Part shown: piece after piece, positions 32,579 through 42,363 of the stretch
How the letters are laid out: each line of letters starts with the position of its first letter
How positions within the stretch are numbered: the first letter of the stretch is position 1
From: Streptomyces diastatochromogenes
GTDB taxonomy: Bacteria; Actinomycetota; Actinomycetes; Streptomycetales; Streptomycetaceae
DNA length: 64,000 bases
NCBI RefSeq assembly: GCF_002242805.1
Contig: NZ_MCGQ01000034.1
Location: 1-64,000 of the forward strand
Direction: 5' to 3'
Notes under the pieces: generated by a model
Databases searched by the model: none
The model's input: only the letters and a program-made list of their open reading frames with translations
Told to the model about the DNA's origin: nothing
Made by a program: the position numbers and the translations under genes

Positions 32579-33031
32579 CTACCCCTCCCCCTCCCTGGCC
32601 GGCCCGGCCGCCGCCTCGTGCATCGCCAGCTCCAGCAGCGCCGGGTCGGTCAGCGTGCCGGAGCCGTCCGGCGCCACCAGCCAGCGCACGCCCCGCGCGG
32701 CCCGGCCCGGGTGCGGCACGACGATCCAGGTGCCGGGTCCGGCGGTACGGATGCCGGTGCCGAGCCAGCGGGCCGCGGTGCCCGGCGGCACGAAGAAGCC
32801 GACCCGGTTGTCGCCGAAGTCGGCCAGCACCGGGCCGGGTTGATCGAGCACCCGGGTGAGCACGTCGAGCGTGGGGTAACCGAGGTCACCCGGCAGAATC
32901 AGCACGTCCCAGACCTTGCCGGCGGGGAGCAGCGCGACCCCGAGGGGGTTGCGCTCCCATTCCCAGCGGCAGGCCTCGGGGTCCGGTGCGACGGATGCCA
33001 GCCATTCGACCGCCGTCTTCGCCCCAGTCAT
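32579..33031 (-). CDS. Conserved hypothetical protein, 150 residues
   Basis: A small soluble protein with no signal or membrane segment. Notable segments are EACRWEWERNPLGVALLPAG and YPTLDVLTRV, then LADFGDNRVGFFVPPGTA. The layout loosely resembles short bifunctional primase/polymerase N-terminal-like proteins in actinomycetes, but I cannot assign a function. It follows the amine operon on the same strand, 145 bp after the oxidase stop. Its GGGAGG ribosome binding site (33041-33046 region) lies inside a long hairpin that ends 2 bp before the ATG, so translation may be gated. Confidence 0.65.
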   Translation of the reverse strand: MTGAKTAVEWLASVAPDPEACRWEWERNPLGVALLPAGKVWDVLILPGDLGYPTLDVLTRVLDQPGPVLADFGDNRVGFFVPPGTAARWLGTGIRTAGPGTWIVVPHPGRAARGVRWLVAPDGSGTLTDPALLELAMHEAAAGPAREGEG

Positions 33032-33033
33032 GA

Positions 33034-33090
33034 GAAGGCCTCCCTTTCTCTCGTGGACGCGATCGCGTCACGAGGGAGAGGGAGGCCTTC
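33034..33090 (-). promoter_or_regulatory. Long hairpin that buries a ribosome binding site / operon terminator
   Basis: The arms 33034-33060 and 33065-33090 form an imperfect stem of about 26 bp (two or three mismatches, one bulge) closed by a GATC loop. On the minus strand the 3' arm contains AAGGGAGGCC directly before the ATG at 33031. The structure sits 86 bp after the amine-oxidase stop, so it may both end the operon transcript and sequester the downstream start. Confidence 0.7.
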
Positions 33091-33176
33091 CGGCGGGCAT
33101 TACGCGGTTTCCGGCTCCTCTTTGGAGTGACCCGGGTCACTCCCGCCGCGGTCCGGCAGGACTCGCCGGAGAGGGC

Positions 33177-34607
33177 TCAGCTGTCGAAGCCCAGACCCAG
33201 CCGGTCCATCGTCCGCAGCCACAGATTGCGGCGGCCGCCGTGCGCGTCCGCGCGGGCCAGGGACCACTTGGTCAGCGCGATGCCGGTCCAGGCGAAGGGC
33301 TCCGGCGGGAACGGCAGCGGCTTCTTGCGGACCATCTCCAGCTCGGTCCGCTCGGTGCGCTCCCCGTCCAGCAGGTCCAGCATCACATCGGCGCCGAAGC
33401 GGGTGGCGCCGACGCCGAGGCCGGTGTAGCCCGCCGCGTACGCCACCTTCCCCTGGTGGGCCGTGCCGAAGAACGCCGAGAAGCGCGAGCAGGTGTCGAT
33501 CGCGCCGCCCCAGGCGTGGGTGAAGCGGACACCCTCCAGCTGCGGGAAGCAGGTGAAGAAGTGGCCGGCCAGCTTGGCGTAGGTCTCGGGGCGGTCGTCG
33601 TACTCGGCGCGGACCCGGCCGCCGTAGTGGTGGATCGCGTCGTAGCCGCCCCACAGGATCCGGTTGTCGGCGGACAGCCGGAAGTAGTGGAACTGGTTCG
33701 CCGAGTCCCCGAGGCCCTGGCGGTTCTTCCAGCCGATCGAGTCCAGCTGCCCGGCGCTCAGCGGCTCGGTCATCAGCGCGTAGTCGTAGACCGGGACGGT
33801 GTACGAGCGCACGCGCCGCAGCAGGCTCGGGAAGATGTTCGTGCCGAGCGCGACCCGGCGGGCACGGACCGAGCCGTACGGCGTGCGTACGGCCATGCCG
33901 GCGCCGTACTGCTTCAGGGTGAGGGCGGGCGTGTGCTCGTACACGCGCACCCCGAGCCTGACGCACGCCTGCTTCAGGCCCCAGGCCAGCTTGGCCGGGT
34001 GCAGCATGGCCACGCCCCGGCGGTCCCACAGGCCCGCTTCGAAGGTGGGCGAGTTCACCTGCTCGCGCACGGCGTCGGCGTCGAGGAACTCGATGCCGTC
34101 CGCGAGGCCCTTCTCGTCCAGCTCCCGGTGCCAGTCGCGCAGCTCCCAGGCCTGGTAGGTCTCGGTGGCGACGTCGATCTCGCCGGTGCGCTCGAAGTCG
34201 CAGTCGATGCCGTGCCGGGCGACGGCGGCCTCGATCTCGTCGAGGTTGCGCCGCCCCAGCTCCTCCAGCCGCTGGATCTCGTCCGGCCAGCGGGTCAGGC
34301 CGTTGGGCAGGCCGTGGGTGAGGGAGGCGGCGCAGAAGCCGCCGTTGCGGCCGGAGGCGGCCCAGCCCACCTCGCGGCCTTCCAGCAGGACCACATCGCA
34401 CTGCGGGTCGCGCTCCTTGGCGTTGAGCGCGGTCCACAGTCCGCTGTAGCCGCCGCCGACGACCAGCAGGTCGCAGGTCTCGTTGCCGGTGAGGGCGGGC
34501 TCGGCGGATGGCTTGCCGGGGTCTTCCAGCCAGTACGGGACCGGCTGGGCTTCGGAAAGAGAGGCGATCCAGTTGTCTTTGCCACGACTCATGGCGCTTG
34601 GGGCCAT
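33177..34607 (-). CDS. FAD-dependent amine oxidase (gamma-glutamylputrescine oxidase-like)
   Basis: A 476-residue DAO-family flavoprotein. The dinucleotide-binding motif is DLLVVGGGYSGLWTALNAKE (about residues 45-65), followed by ASGRNGGF, typical of PuuB/gamma-glutamylputrescine oxidases, and YAAGYTGLGVGATRFGA near the C-terminus for the second FAD contact. It would oxidise a gamma-glutamyl-polyamine or polyamine to an aldehyde with H2O2 release, passing it to the operon's dehydrogenase. GGGAG lies 9 bp upstream of ATG 34607. It is the last catabolic gene of the operon, 38 bp after the potC-like gene. The exact substrate is inferred. Confidence 0.85.
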   Translation of the reverse strand: MAPSAMSRGKDNWIASLSEAQPVPYWLEDPGKPSAEPALTGNETCDLLVVGGGYSGLWTALNAKERDPQCDVVLLEGREVGWAASGRNGGFCAASLTHGLPNGLTRWPDEIQRLEELGRRNLDEIEAAVARHGIDCDFERTGEIDVATETYQAWELRDWHRELDEKGLADGIEFLDADAVREQVNSPTFEAGLWDRRGVAMLHPAKLAWGLKQACVRLGVRVYEHTPALTLKQYGAGMAVRTPYGSVRARRVALGTNIFPSLLRRVRSYTVPVYDYALMTEPLSAGQLDSIGWKNRQGLGDSANQFHYFRLSADNRILWGGYDAIHHYGGRVRAEYDDRPETYAKLAGHFFTCFPQLEGVRFTHAWGGAIDTCSRFSAFFGTAHQGKVAYAAGYTGLGVGATRFGADVMLDLLDGERTERTELEMVRKKPLPFPPEPFAWTGIALTKWSLARADAHGGRRNLWLRTMDRLGLGFDS

Positions 34608-34645
34608 GATTTCAACTCCCTACAGAGGGTTCATGCCTTTGGGCT

Positions 34646-35446
34646 TTACGCCTTTTGACTGTTACGGCGGTTGGTGACGAGCATCGAGACCAGGACGAAC
34701 AGTACGGCGACCAGGAACATGGCCGTACCGATGACGTTGATCTGAACGGGTGTTCCGCGCTGCGCCGAACCCCACACGAACATGGGGAAGGTGACGGTCG
34801 AGCCCGCGTTGAAATTGGTGATGATGAAATCGTCGAAGGAGAGCGCGAACGAAAGCAGCGCGCCCGCGGCGATTCCGGGTGCCGCGATCGGCAGGGTGAC
34901 CCGCACGAAGGTCTGCACCGGGCCGGCGTACAGGTCCCGGGCGGCCTCCTCCAGGCGCGGGTCCATCGACATCACACGCGCCTTGACCGCGGTGACGACG
35001 AAGCTGAGGCAGAACATGATGTGCGCGATCAGGATCGTCCAGAAGCCGAGCTGTGCGCCCATGTTGAGGAACAGGGTGAGCAGCGAGGCCGCCATGACGA
35101 CCTCGGGCATCGCCATCGGCAGGAAGATCAGCGAGTTGACGGCGCCGCGGGCGCGGAAGCGGTAACGGACCAGCGCGAAGGCGATCATCGTGCCGAGGAT
35201 CGTGGCGCCGACCGTGGCCCACACGGCGATCTGGAGGCTGATGGACAGCGAGCCGCACATGTCGGCGACGCCGCACGGGTCCTTCCAGGCGTCCGTGGAG
35301 AACTGCTGCCACTCGTAGTTGAAGCGCCCCTTCGGCTTGTTGAAGGAGAACACCGTCACGATGACGTTCGGCAGCAGGAGATAGGCGAGCGTACACAGGC
35401 CCGCGATGACGACTAGATGGCGCTTGAGCCAGGTGACGAAGGGCAT
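34646..35446 (-). CDS. potC: Polyamine ABC permease, PotC-like
   Basis: A 266-residue inner-membrane permease with about six helices. The EAA loop is LEEAARDLYAGPVQTFVRVTLP, typical of PotC/PotI. The start codon follows the PotB-like stop directly (TAAATG), so translation is coupled. The C-terminal helix is followed by a basic NRRNSQKA tail. It pairs with the PotB-like subunit to move polyamines into the cell. Confidence 0.9.
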   Translation of the reverse strand: MPFVTWLKRHLVVIAGLCTLAYLLLPNVIVTVFSFNKPKGRFNYEWQQFSTDAWKDPCGVADMCGSLSISLQIAVWATVGATILGTMIAFALVRYRFRARGAVNSLIFLPMAMPEVVMAASLLTLFLNMGAQLGFWTILIAHIMFCLSFVVTAVKARVMSMDPRLEEAARDLYAGPVQTFVRVTLPIAAPGIAAGALLSFALSFDDFIITNFNAGSTVTFPMFVWGSAQRGTPVQINVIGTAMFLVAVLFVLVSMLVTNRRNSQKA

Positions 35447-36376
35447 TTAGACCAGATCCTCCGTCCCGGAGCGGCGGATGTAGACCGTGACCATGAACAG
35501 GATCGCGGCCATGAGGATGAAGGAAAGCGCGGCCGCCGTCGGATAGTCCAGAATGCGCAGGAACTGCGTCTGGATGACGTTGCCGATCATGCGGGTGTCG
35601 GTCGAGCCGAGGAGTTCGGCGTTGACGTAGTCGCCAGCCGCCGGAATGAAGGTCAGCAGGGTTCCGGAGACGACGCCCGGCATCGACAGCGGGAAGGTCA
35701 CCTTGCGGAAGGTGGTCCACGGCTTGGCGTACAGGTCGCCGGCCGCCTCGTGCAGCCGCCCGTCGATCCGCTCCAGCGAGGTGTAGAGCGGCAGGATCAT
35801 GAACGGCAGGAAGTTGTACGTCAGACCGCACACCACCGCGAGCGGGGTGGCGAGGACACGGTCGCCGGCCGTCCAGCCGATCCAGTCGGTGAGGTCCAGG
35901 ATGTGCAGCGTGTTCAGGGTGTGCACGACCGGGCCGTTGTCGGCGAGGATCGTCTTCCAGGCCAGGGTGCGGATCAGGAAGCTGGTGAAGAACGGCGCGA
36001 TCACCAGGATCATGATCAGGTTCCGCCAGCGGCCCGCGCGGAAGGCGATCAGATAGGCCAGCGGGTAGCCCAGCAGCAGGCACATCACGGTCGCCGCGGC
36101 GGCGTAGAACACGGACCGCAGGAACTGCGGCCAGTACTCGACCAGGGCGTCCCAGTAGGTCGCGAGGTGCCAGGTGACCTTGTAGCCCTCCTCCAGGGAG
36201 CCCGTCTGCACGGACGTGGAGGCCTGGTAGATCATCGGCAGCGCGAAGAAAATGACCAGCCACAGCAGGCCGGGGAGCAGCAGCCAGTACGGCGTGAACC
36301 GGCCCCGCTTGCGCGGGGACTGCTTCGCCGGCTCGGCGGGGGCGAGAGGCGGGGGCGCCTCGGTGAGCGTCGACAT
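35447..36376 (-). CDS. potB: Polyamine ABC permease, PotB-like
   Basis: A 309-residue permease with about six helices. A proline-rich cytoplasmic N-terminus leads to helix 1 (YWLLLPGLLWLVIFFALPMIY). The EAA-type loop is LHEAAGDLYAKPWTTFRKVTFPL. Its start lies 2 bp after the PotA-like stop, and the ribosome binding site (GAGGAAGAGG) lies in the end of that gene, indicating coupling. Confidence 0.9.
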   Translation of the reverse strand: MSTLTEAPPPLAPAEPAKQSPRKRGRFTPYWLLLPGLLWLVIFFALPMIYQASTSVQTGSLEEGYKVTWHLATYWDALVEYWPQFLRSVFYAAAATVMCLLLGYPLAYLIAFRAGRWRNLIMILVIAPFFTSFLIRTLAWKTILADNGPVVHTLNTLHILDLTDWIGWTAGDRVLATPLAVVCGLTYNFLPFMILPLYTSLERIDGRLHEAAGDLYAKPWTTFRKVTFPLSMPGVVSGTLLTFIPAAGDYVNAELLGSTDTRMIGNVIQTQFLRILDYPTAAALSFILMAAILFMVTVYIRRSGTEDLV

Positions 36377-36378
36377 GT

Positions 36379-37533
<1,155 letters not shown>

Positions 37534-37538
37534 CTTCG

Positions 37539-38786
37539 TCACGCCCCTGTGAGCTTCGCGAACTTCTCTTCGTAGGCCGTCTCTTCCTTCTGGCTCAGGG
37601 AGCGGAAGGCGTGGGACTTTGCCTGCATGGCCTTGTCGGGAACGATCAGCGGGTTGTCCGCCGCAGCCTTGTCGATCTTCGCAAGGTAGGGCTGGACGCC
37701 GTCGACCGGACTGACGTAGTTGATGTAGGCGGCGAGCGCGGCGGCCTGTTCGGGCTCGTAGTAGAAGTCGATCAGCCGCTCGGCGTTGGTCTTGTGGCGC
37801 GCCTTGTTGGGAATCAGCATGTTGTCCGACGACGTCATGTAGCCGCTGTCGGGGATGACGAAGTCCACGTCCGGGCTGTCCGCCTTGAGCTGGACCACGT
37901 CTCCGGCCCACGCGATGCAGGCCGCGAAGTCGCCCTTGGTCAGGTCGGACGTGTAGTCGTTGCCGGTGAAGCGGCGGATCTGGCCCTTGTCGACGGCCTT
38001 CTGGAGCCGGGCGATCACCGCGTCGAAGTCGTCGTCGGTGAAGTTCGCCGGGTCCTTGCCCATGTCGAGCAGGGTCATGCCGATGCTGTCGCGCATCTCC
38101 GACAGGAAGCCGACGCGCCCCTTGAGCTTGGGGTTGTCGAGCAGGTCGGAGACCGACTTCACCTCGATGCCGTCGAGCGCCTTCTTGTTGTAGGCGATGA
38201 CCGTCGAGATGCCCTGCCAGGGGTACGAGTACGCCCGTCCCGGGTCCCAGTCGGGGTTGCGGAACTGGGCCGACAGGTTGGTGTAGGCGTGCGGCAGGTT
38301 GGCCGGGTCCAGTTTCTGGACCCACCCGAGGCGGATCAGCCGGGCGGCCAGCCAGTCGGTGAGGACGATGATGTCGCGGCCGGTGTCCTGGCCCGCGGCG
38401 AGCTGCGGCTTGATCTTGCCGAAGAACTCGTTGTTGTCGTTGATGTCCTCGGTGTACTTGACCGAGATGCCGGTCCGCTTCTGGAAGGCGTCGAGCGTCG
38501 GGTGGTGCTTGCCGCTGTCGTCGACGTCGATGTACTCGGTCCAGTTGGAGAAGTTCACGACCTTCTCGGTGGCCGAGTGGTCCTGAGCGGACATGCCGCC
38601 CTGCGTCTTGCCCGCCGCGGGGATCCCGCAGGCGCTCAGCGCCCCGAGTCCGCCGACCGTGAGCGCGCCGCCCGCGGAGGCGCGCAGCAGCGACCGGCGG
38701 GTCATCGCCGCCCGGCCGTTACGCAGGCTGCGCCGCATTGCGGCCACTTGGGGCGGGGTCAGGCGGTCGGGCTCGTACTGCTCCAT
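37539..38786 (-). CDS. Polyamine-binding Tat lipoprotein
   Basis: A 415-residue PotD/PotF-type solute-binding protein. The twin-arginine motif TRRSLLRAS and lipobox LSAC (about residue 52) direct Tat export and lipidation. The binding-domain segments include VNFSNWTEYIDVDD and NDYTSDLTKGDFAACIAW. A paralogue with the same NKARHKTNAERLIDFYYEPE-type segment is at 54531-55715. It precedes the ATPase gene in the operon and should give polyamine or gamma-glutamyl-polyamine specificity. Confidence 0.9.
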   Translation of the reverse strand: MEQYEPDRLTPPQVAAMRRSLRNGRAAMTRRSLLRASAGGALTVGGLGALSACGIPAAGKTQGGMSAQDHSATEKVVNFSNWTEYIDVDDSGKHHPTLDAFQKRTGISVKYTEDINDNNEFFGKIKPQLAAGQDTGRDIIVLTDWLAARLIRLGWVQKLDPANLPHAYTNLSAQFRNPDWDPGRAYSYPWQGISTVIAYNKKALDGIEVKSVSDLLDNPKLKGRVGFLSEMRDSIGMTLLDMGKDPANFTDDDFDAVIARLQKAVDKGQIRRFTGNDYTSDLTKGDFAACIAWAGDVVQLKADSPDVDFVIPDSGYMTSSDNMLIPNKARHKTNAERLIDFYYEPEQAAALAAYINYVSPVDGVQPYLAKIDKAAADNPLIVPDKAMQAKSHAFRSLSQKEETAYEEKFAKLTGA

Positions 38787-38839
38787 GCGCTTGGTGCCCT
38801 TTCGGGAGGGGTCGGCCTGATCACTGGCCTGGTCGGTCT

Positions 38840-40375
38840 CTAGCGGTCCCCGAAGATGGTGCGGTGCCAGTCCTTCCTGGCTACCGCGGTGTTGTCGAAC
38901 ATTACGTGCTTGACCTGCGTGTACTCCTCGAACGAGTACGCCGACATGTCCTTGCCGAAGCCGGAGGCCTTGTAGCCGCCGTGCGGCATCTCGCTGATGA
39001 TCGGGATGTGATCGTTGATCCACACGCAGCCCGCCTTGATCTCGCGGGTGGCGCGGTTGGCCCGGTAGACATTGCTGCTCCAGGCGGAGGCGGCGAGGCC
39101 GTAGGGGGTGTCGTTGGCCAGCCGGATGCCCTCATCATCACCGTCGAACGGCAGTACGACCAGCACGGGACCGAAGATCTCGGACTGGACGATCTCGCTG
39201 TCCTGGGCCGCGTCGGCGATCAGGGTGGGCCGGTAGTAGGCGCCGTCCTTGAGGTCGCCCTGCGGGGCCTCGCCTCCCGTCACCACGCGCGCGTAGGCAC
39301 GCGCCCGGTCCACGAAGCCGGCGACCCGGTCGCGCTGGACGTGTGAGATGAGCGGACCGAGGTCGGTGCCCGGCGCGAACGGATCGCCGAGCCGCACGGT
39401 CTCCATCAGCGCGGCCGTCCGCTCCACGAAGGCCTCGTACAGCGGTCGCTGCACGTACGCGCGCGTGGCGGCCGTGCAGTCCTGCCCGGTGTTGATGAGC
39501 GAGCCCGCGACCGCGCCGTGCACGGCGGCCTCCAGGTCGGCGTCGTCGAAGACGACGAAGGGGGCCTTGCCGCCCAGCTCCAGGTGGAGGCGCTTGACGG
39601 TGGCGGTGGCGACCTCGGCGACCCGCTTGCCCACGGGGGTGGACCCGGTGAAGGAGGTCATGGCCACGTCGGGATGGCCGACGAGGTGCTCACCGGCCTC
39701 CTTGCCGGTACCCGTGACGATGTTGATGACGCCGTCCGGAATCCCGGCGTCGGTGGCGGCCTGGGCGAACAGCAGCGAGGTCAGCGGGGTCAGCTCCGCG
39801 GGCTTGAGCACGATGGTGTTGCCCGCGGCGATGGCCGGAAGGATCTTCCAGGCGGCCATCTGGAGGGGGTAGTTCCAGGGGGCGATCGACCCGACGACAC
39901 CGATGGGCTCGCGCCGGATGTACGACGTGTGGTCGCCCGAGTACTCGCCGGCGGACTGACCCTGCAGATGCCGGGCCGCGCCCGCGAAGAAGGCGGTGTT
40001 GTCGATGGTCCCCGGTACGTCGAACTCGCGGGTCAGCTTCAGCGGCTTGCCGCACTGCAGGGACTCGGCGCGGGCGAAGTCCTCCGCACGGTCCGCGAGC
40101 ACGGCGGCGAACCGGTGCAGCGCGTCGGAGCGCTCGCCCGGGGTGGTGGCGGCCCAGCCCGGGAAGGCCTCGCGCGCGGCGGCGACCGCGGCGTCGACGT
40201 CGTCGGTGCCGGCCAGCTCGTAGGTGTACACCTCCTCGCCGGTGGCGGGGTCGACCACGGCGTGGGTACGGCCCGAGGTGCCCTTCGTCAGGCGGCCCGC
40301 GATGAACTGCGCGCCGTCCGCGAAGCGCTCCTGTGCGGGGAATCGTTCCGGGGTGGCGGTGCCCGGGTTCTGCAT
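38840..40375 (-). CDS. Aldehyde dehydrogenase of the polyamine operon (PuuC-like)
   Basis: A 511-residue aldehyde dehydrogenase and the first gene of the amine operon. Motifs are APWNYPLQMAAWK, FTGSTPVGK, LELGGKAP (general base Glu) and NTGQDCTAATR (catalytic Cys), the last typical of gamma-aminobutyraldehyde/betaine-aldehyde enzymes. It probably oxidises the aldehyde produced by the FAD oxidase. GGAGGAG lies 7 bp upstream of ATG 40375. A paralogue is at 55825-57264 with the same GQDCTAATR motif. The gap to the lipoprotein is 53 bp. Confidence 0.9.
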   Translation of the reverse strand: MQNPGTATPERFPAQERFADGAQFIAGRLTKGTSGRTHAVVDPATGEEVYTYELAGTDDVDAAVAAAREAFPGWAATTPGERSDALHRFAAVLADRAEDFARAESLQCGKPLKLTREFDVPGTIDNTAFFAGAARHLQGQSAGEYSGDHTSYIRREPIGVVGSIAPWNYPLQMAAWKILPAIAAGNTIVLKPAELTPLTSLLFAQAATDAGIPDGVINIVTGTGKEAGEHLVGHPDVAMTSFTGSTPVGKRVAEVATATVKRLHLELGGKAPFVVFDDADLEAAVHGAVAGSLINTGQDCTAATRAYVQRPLYEAFVERTAALMETVRLGDPFAPGTDLGPLISHVQRDRVAGFVDRARAYARVVTGGEAPQGDLKDGAYYRPTLIADAAQDSEIVQSEIFGPVLVVLPFDGDDEGIRLANDTPYGLAASAWSSNVYRANRATREIKAGCVWINDHIPIISEMPHGGYKASGFGKDMSAYSFEEYTQVKHVMFDNTAVARKDWHRTIFGDR

Positions 40376-40468
40376 GTCGCTCTCCTCCGCCGATTGCCCC
40401 GTCCCGGGGGGTGGGTGGCGTAGCTCCAGCTCGATTTGAGTGCCGATCCTGACAGAGCAATAGGACTC

Positions 40469-40512
40469 CAACAAGTGATTCCGTTGTTGCCTTTTGGTTA
40501 CGCGACGGAATC
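40469..40512. promoter_or_regulatory. Nested inverted repeats upstream of the amine operon
   Basis: CAACAA/TTGTTG (40469-40474, 40484-40489) and GATTCCGT/ACGGAATC (40477-40484, 40505-40512) interlock in an AT-richer patch about 95-135 bp upstream of the dehydrogenase start. They are candidate binding sites for a polyamine-responsive regulator. Confidence 0.45.
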
Positions 40513-40584
40513 TGTCGACCAGGTGTCGAGTCGGCGCGGAAAAGGGCGGACGGAGTGTCAGTGGTGCGTGCCAGACTCGCGTGC

Positions 40585-41142
40585 ATGGGAAAGATCGACG
40601 GATTGGAAGCCCTGATCAGGGAAGTCAGAGCAGGGGCTCAGATCAAGTACCTCCACTTCTGGGGGCACCGGCCGCGGCCTGACGGCCGGGTCGGCGCGAG
40701 CTGTCTGAGCCAGTGGTGGCCGTCACCCTTCGTGGTCGACGGTGTCGAATACGCGACGGCCGAGCACTGGATGATGGCCGGCAAGGCGCGACTGTTCGGG
40801 GACGAGGAGGCGGAGCGCCGGGCCCTGGCCGCGAAGCATCCCGCCGAGGCCAAGAAGGCGGGGCGCCTGGTCCGCGACTTCGACGAGGCGACGTGGGAGC
40901 GGAAGCGCTTCGGGATCGTCGTCGAGGGCAGCGTCCACAAGTTCACCTCGGACGACAGCCTCCGAACCTTCCTGCTGAACACCGGCAACCGCGTCCTGGT
41001 GGAGGCAAGCCCCGTGGACCGCGTGTGGGGCATCGGCCTGACGGCGGACGACGAGGCGGCCGCGGACCCCGAGCGGTGGCGGGGGCCGAACCTGCTGGGG
41101 TTCGCGCTTATGGAGGCTCGGGAGCGGTTGGCGGGGGTGTGA
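40585..41142 (+). CDS. NADAR-family protein
   Basis: A 185-residue NADAR/YbiA-like protein. Family motifs visible are YLHFWGHRP, LSQWWPSPFVVDGVEYATAEHWMMAGKA, and WGIGLTADDEAA near the C-terminus. NADAR enzymes are N-glycosidases or ADP-ribosyl hydrolases linked to removal of ADP-ribose from nucleic acid or to riboflavin-intermediate clean-up. ATG 40585 fits the family start, but it lacks a ribosome binding site; GTG 40561, with GGACGGAG upstream, would add eight residues. No DarT-like toxin gene is adjacent. Confidence 0.85.
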   Translation: MGKIDGLEALIREVRAGAQIKYLHFWGHRPRPDGRVGASCLSQWWPSPFVVDGVEYATAEHWMMAGKARLFGDEEAERRALAAKHPAEAKKAGRLVRDFDEATWERKRFGIVVEGSVHKFTSDDSLRTFLLNTGNRVLVEASPVDRVWGIGLTADDEAAADPERWRGPNLLGFALMEARERLAGV

Positions 41143-41396
41143 CTTTGCGGGGGTGTGACCTTGCGGGGCCTCGGCAGGGGTGAGCGGGCCGGGGGGGGAG
41201 CCAGACCGGTGGGCTGAGCCCTGACCGGTAAGCCCCGCCGTGGCCGGTGGGCCCAGCCCTGGCCGGGCCGCCGTCAGCCGGACCGGGGAGGGCTGAGCTG
41301 GGCGCGGTCCGCGTCCGTCGGAGCGGCCGGGGCGGTCGTCAGGCGGGGCGGCCGCCGCACGGAGGCGGCTGCCGGCCGGGACGGCCATCGCGCGGG

Positions 41397-42206
41397 TCAG
41401 CTCTTGTACGCCGCGATCACGAACGCGAAGAGGCCCAGGATCAGCACGATGCTCGCGGCGCCGCAGATGATCCCGGCGAGGGCCACGCCCGGGTTGGTGG
41501 CCTCGCCCCGGCGGGCCTTGCCGCGGCCCAGGGCGCCGAGGATCACGGCCACGACGCCCATCACCAGGGCCAGCGGCCACGCGCAGAAGCCGACCGTCGC
41601 CAGGATGCCCAGCACCAGGGAGGCCGTGCCCATGCCGTTGTTCGGCTGCGGCTGCAGGCCCGGCCAGCCGTAGCCGCCCGCCGCTGGGTAGGAGGGGATG
41701 CCGGGTGCGCCGTAGCCCGGCTGCTGGGGCGGATAGCCGTACGGAACCTGTCCGGGGCCGTCGGGGGATATGGGCGGCGGGGGTACGGGGGCCGTCTCGT
41801 AGGGCTGGGCCATGGGTGGCCCGTACGGGTTGGCGGGGGCGACCGGAGGGGCGTACGGCGTCGCCGCGGGTGGGGCAGTGGGCGGAGCGAACGGGTTCGC
41901 CGGCGCGGAGGCCGGAGGGGCGTACGGGTCGGCCGGTCTGGCCCAGGCCGGTGGGACCGCGTCGGCAGGGGCGTCCGGGGTGGGGAGGGACGTGACCGTC
42001 TGCTGGTCGTGGACCGAAGGGTGCGGTGGCGGTACCGGGGTTCCCGGTGCTCCGGAGAGGACCGTGTCACCGGCTCCCTGCTCGGGTGCCGGAGACGCCG
42101 CCCATGGATCCGCCGCACTCCCCTTGTCCAGGGAGACCCGGGGTGACTCGGGCCCGCTCCCGGCGCTGTGCTCCCGTGGCGTCGGCTGTGGCGCCTCGTC
42201 GGACAT
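41397..42206 (-). CDS. DUF4190-type membrane protein with long Pro/Ala-rich tail
   Basis: A 269-residue protein. About residues 1-190 are cytoplasmic and low complexity (Pro, Ala, Tyr), with repeated NPYGPP/NPFAPP-like units. The C-terminal DUF4190 domain (about 190-269) has two helices (ASLVLGILATVGFCAWPLALVMG and LAGIICGAASIVLILGLFAF) around the loop ALGRGKARRGEATNPG. ATG 42206 follows a weak GGGGGCC. DUF4190 function is unknown. The gene converges on NADAR across 254 bp of GC-rich, repetitive, apparently non-coding DNA. Confidence 0.8.
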   Translation of the reverse strand: MSDEAPQPTPREHSAGSGPESPRVSLDKGSAADPWAASPAPEQGAGDTVLSGAPGTPVPPPHPSVHDQQTVTSLPTPDAPADAVPPAWARPADPYAPPASAPANPFAPPTAPPAATPYAPPVAPANPYGPPMAQPYETAPVPPPPISPDGPGQVPYGYPPQQPGYGAPGIPSYPAAGGYGWPGLQPQPNNGMGTASLVLGILATVGFCAWPLALVMGVVAVILGALGRGKARRGEATNPGVALAGIICGAASIVLILGLFAFVIAAYKS

Positions 42207-42363
42207 GGCTCAGGCCCCCCTGTGATCGATGTCCTGTCATGCTACGGCGGGGGCCGGGGCGTCGTGGGCGGGGGCCTACGATGATCCCGAGTCATCGATC
42301 AGCCGATCACCCGCGCCCGGACCACGGACCTCGCTCCACGGGCGCCGTTCCCGGGGAGGAACC

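Noticed and set aside
41143..41396. Gene in the GC-rich gap between NADAR and DUF4190
   Set aside because: Only short frames with repeated GGCCGG-type low complexity; no start with a ribosome binding site or conserved motif.
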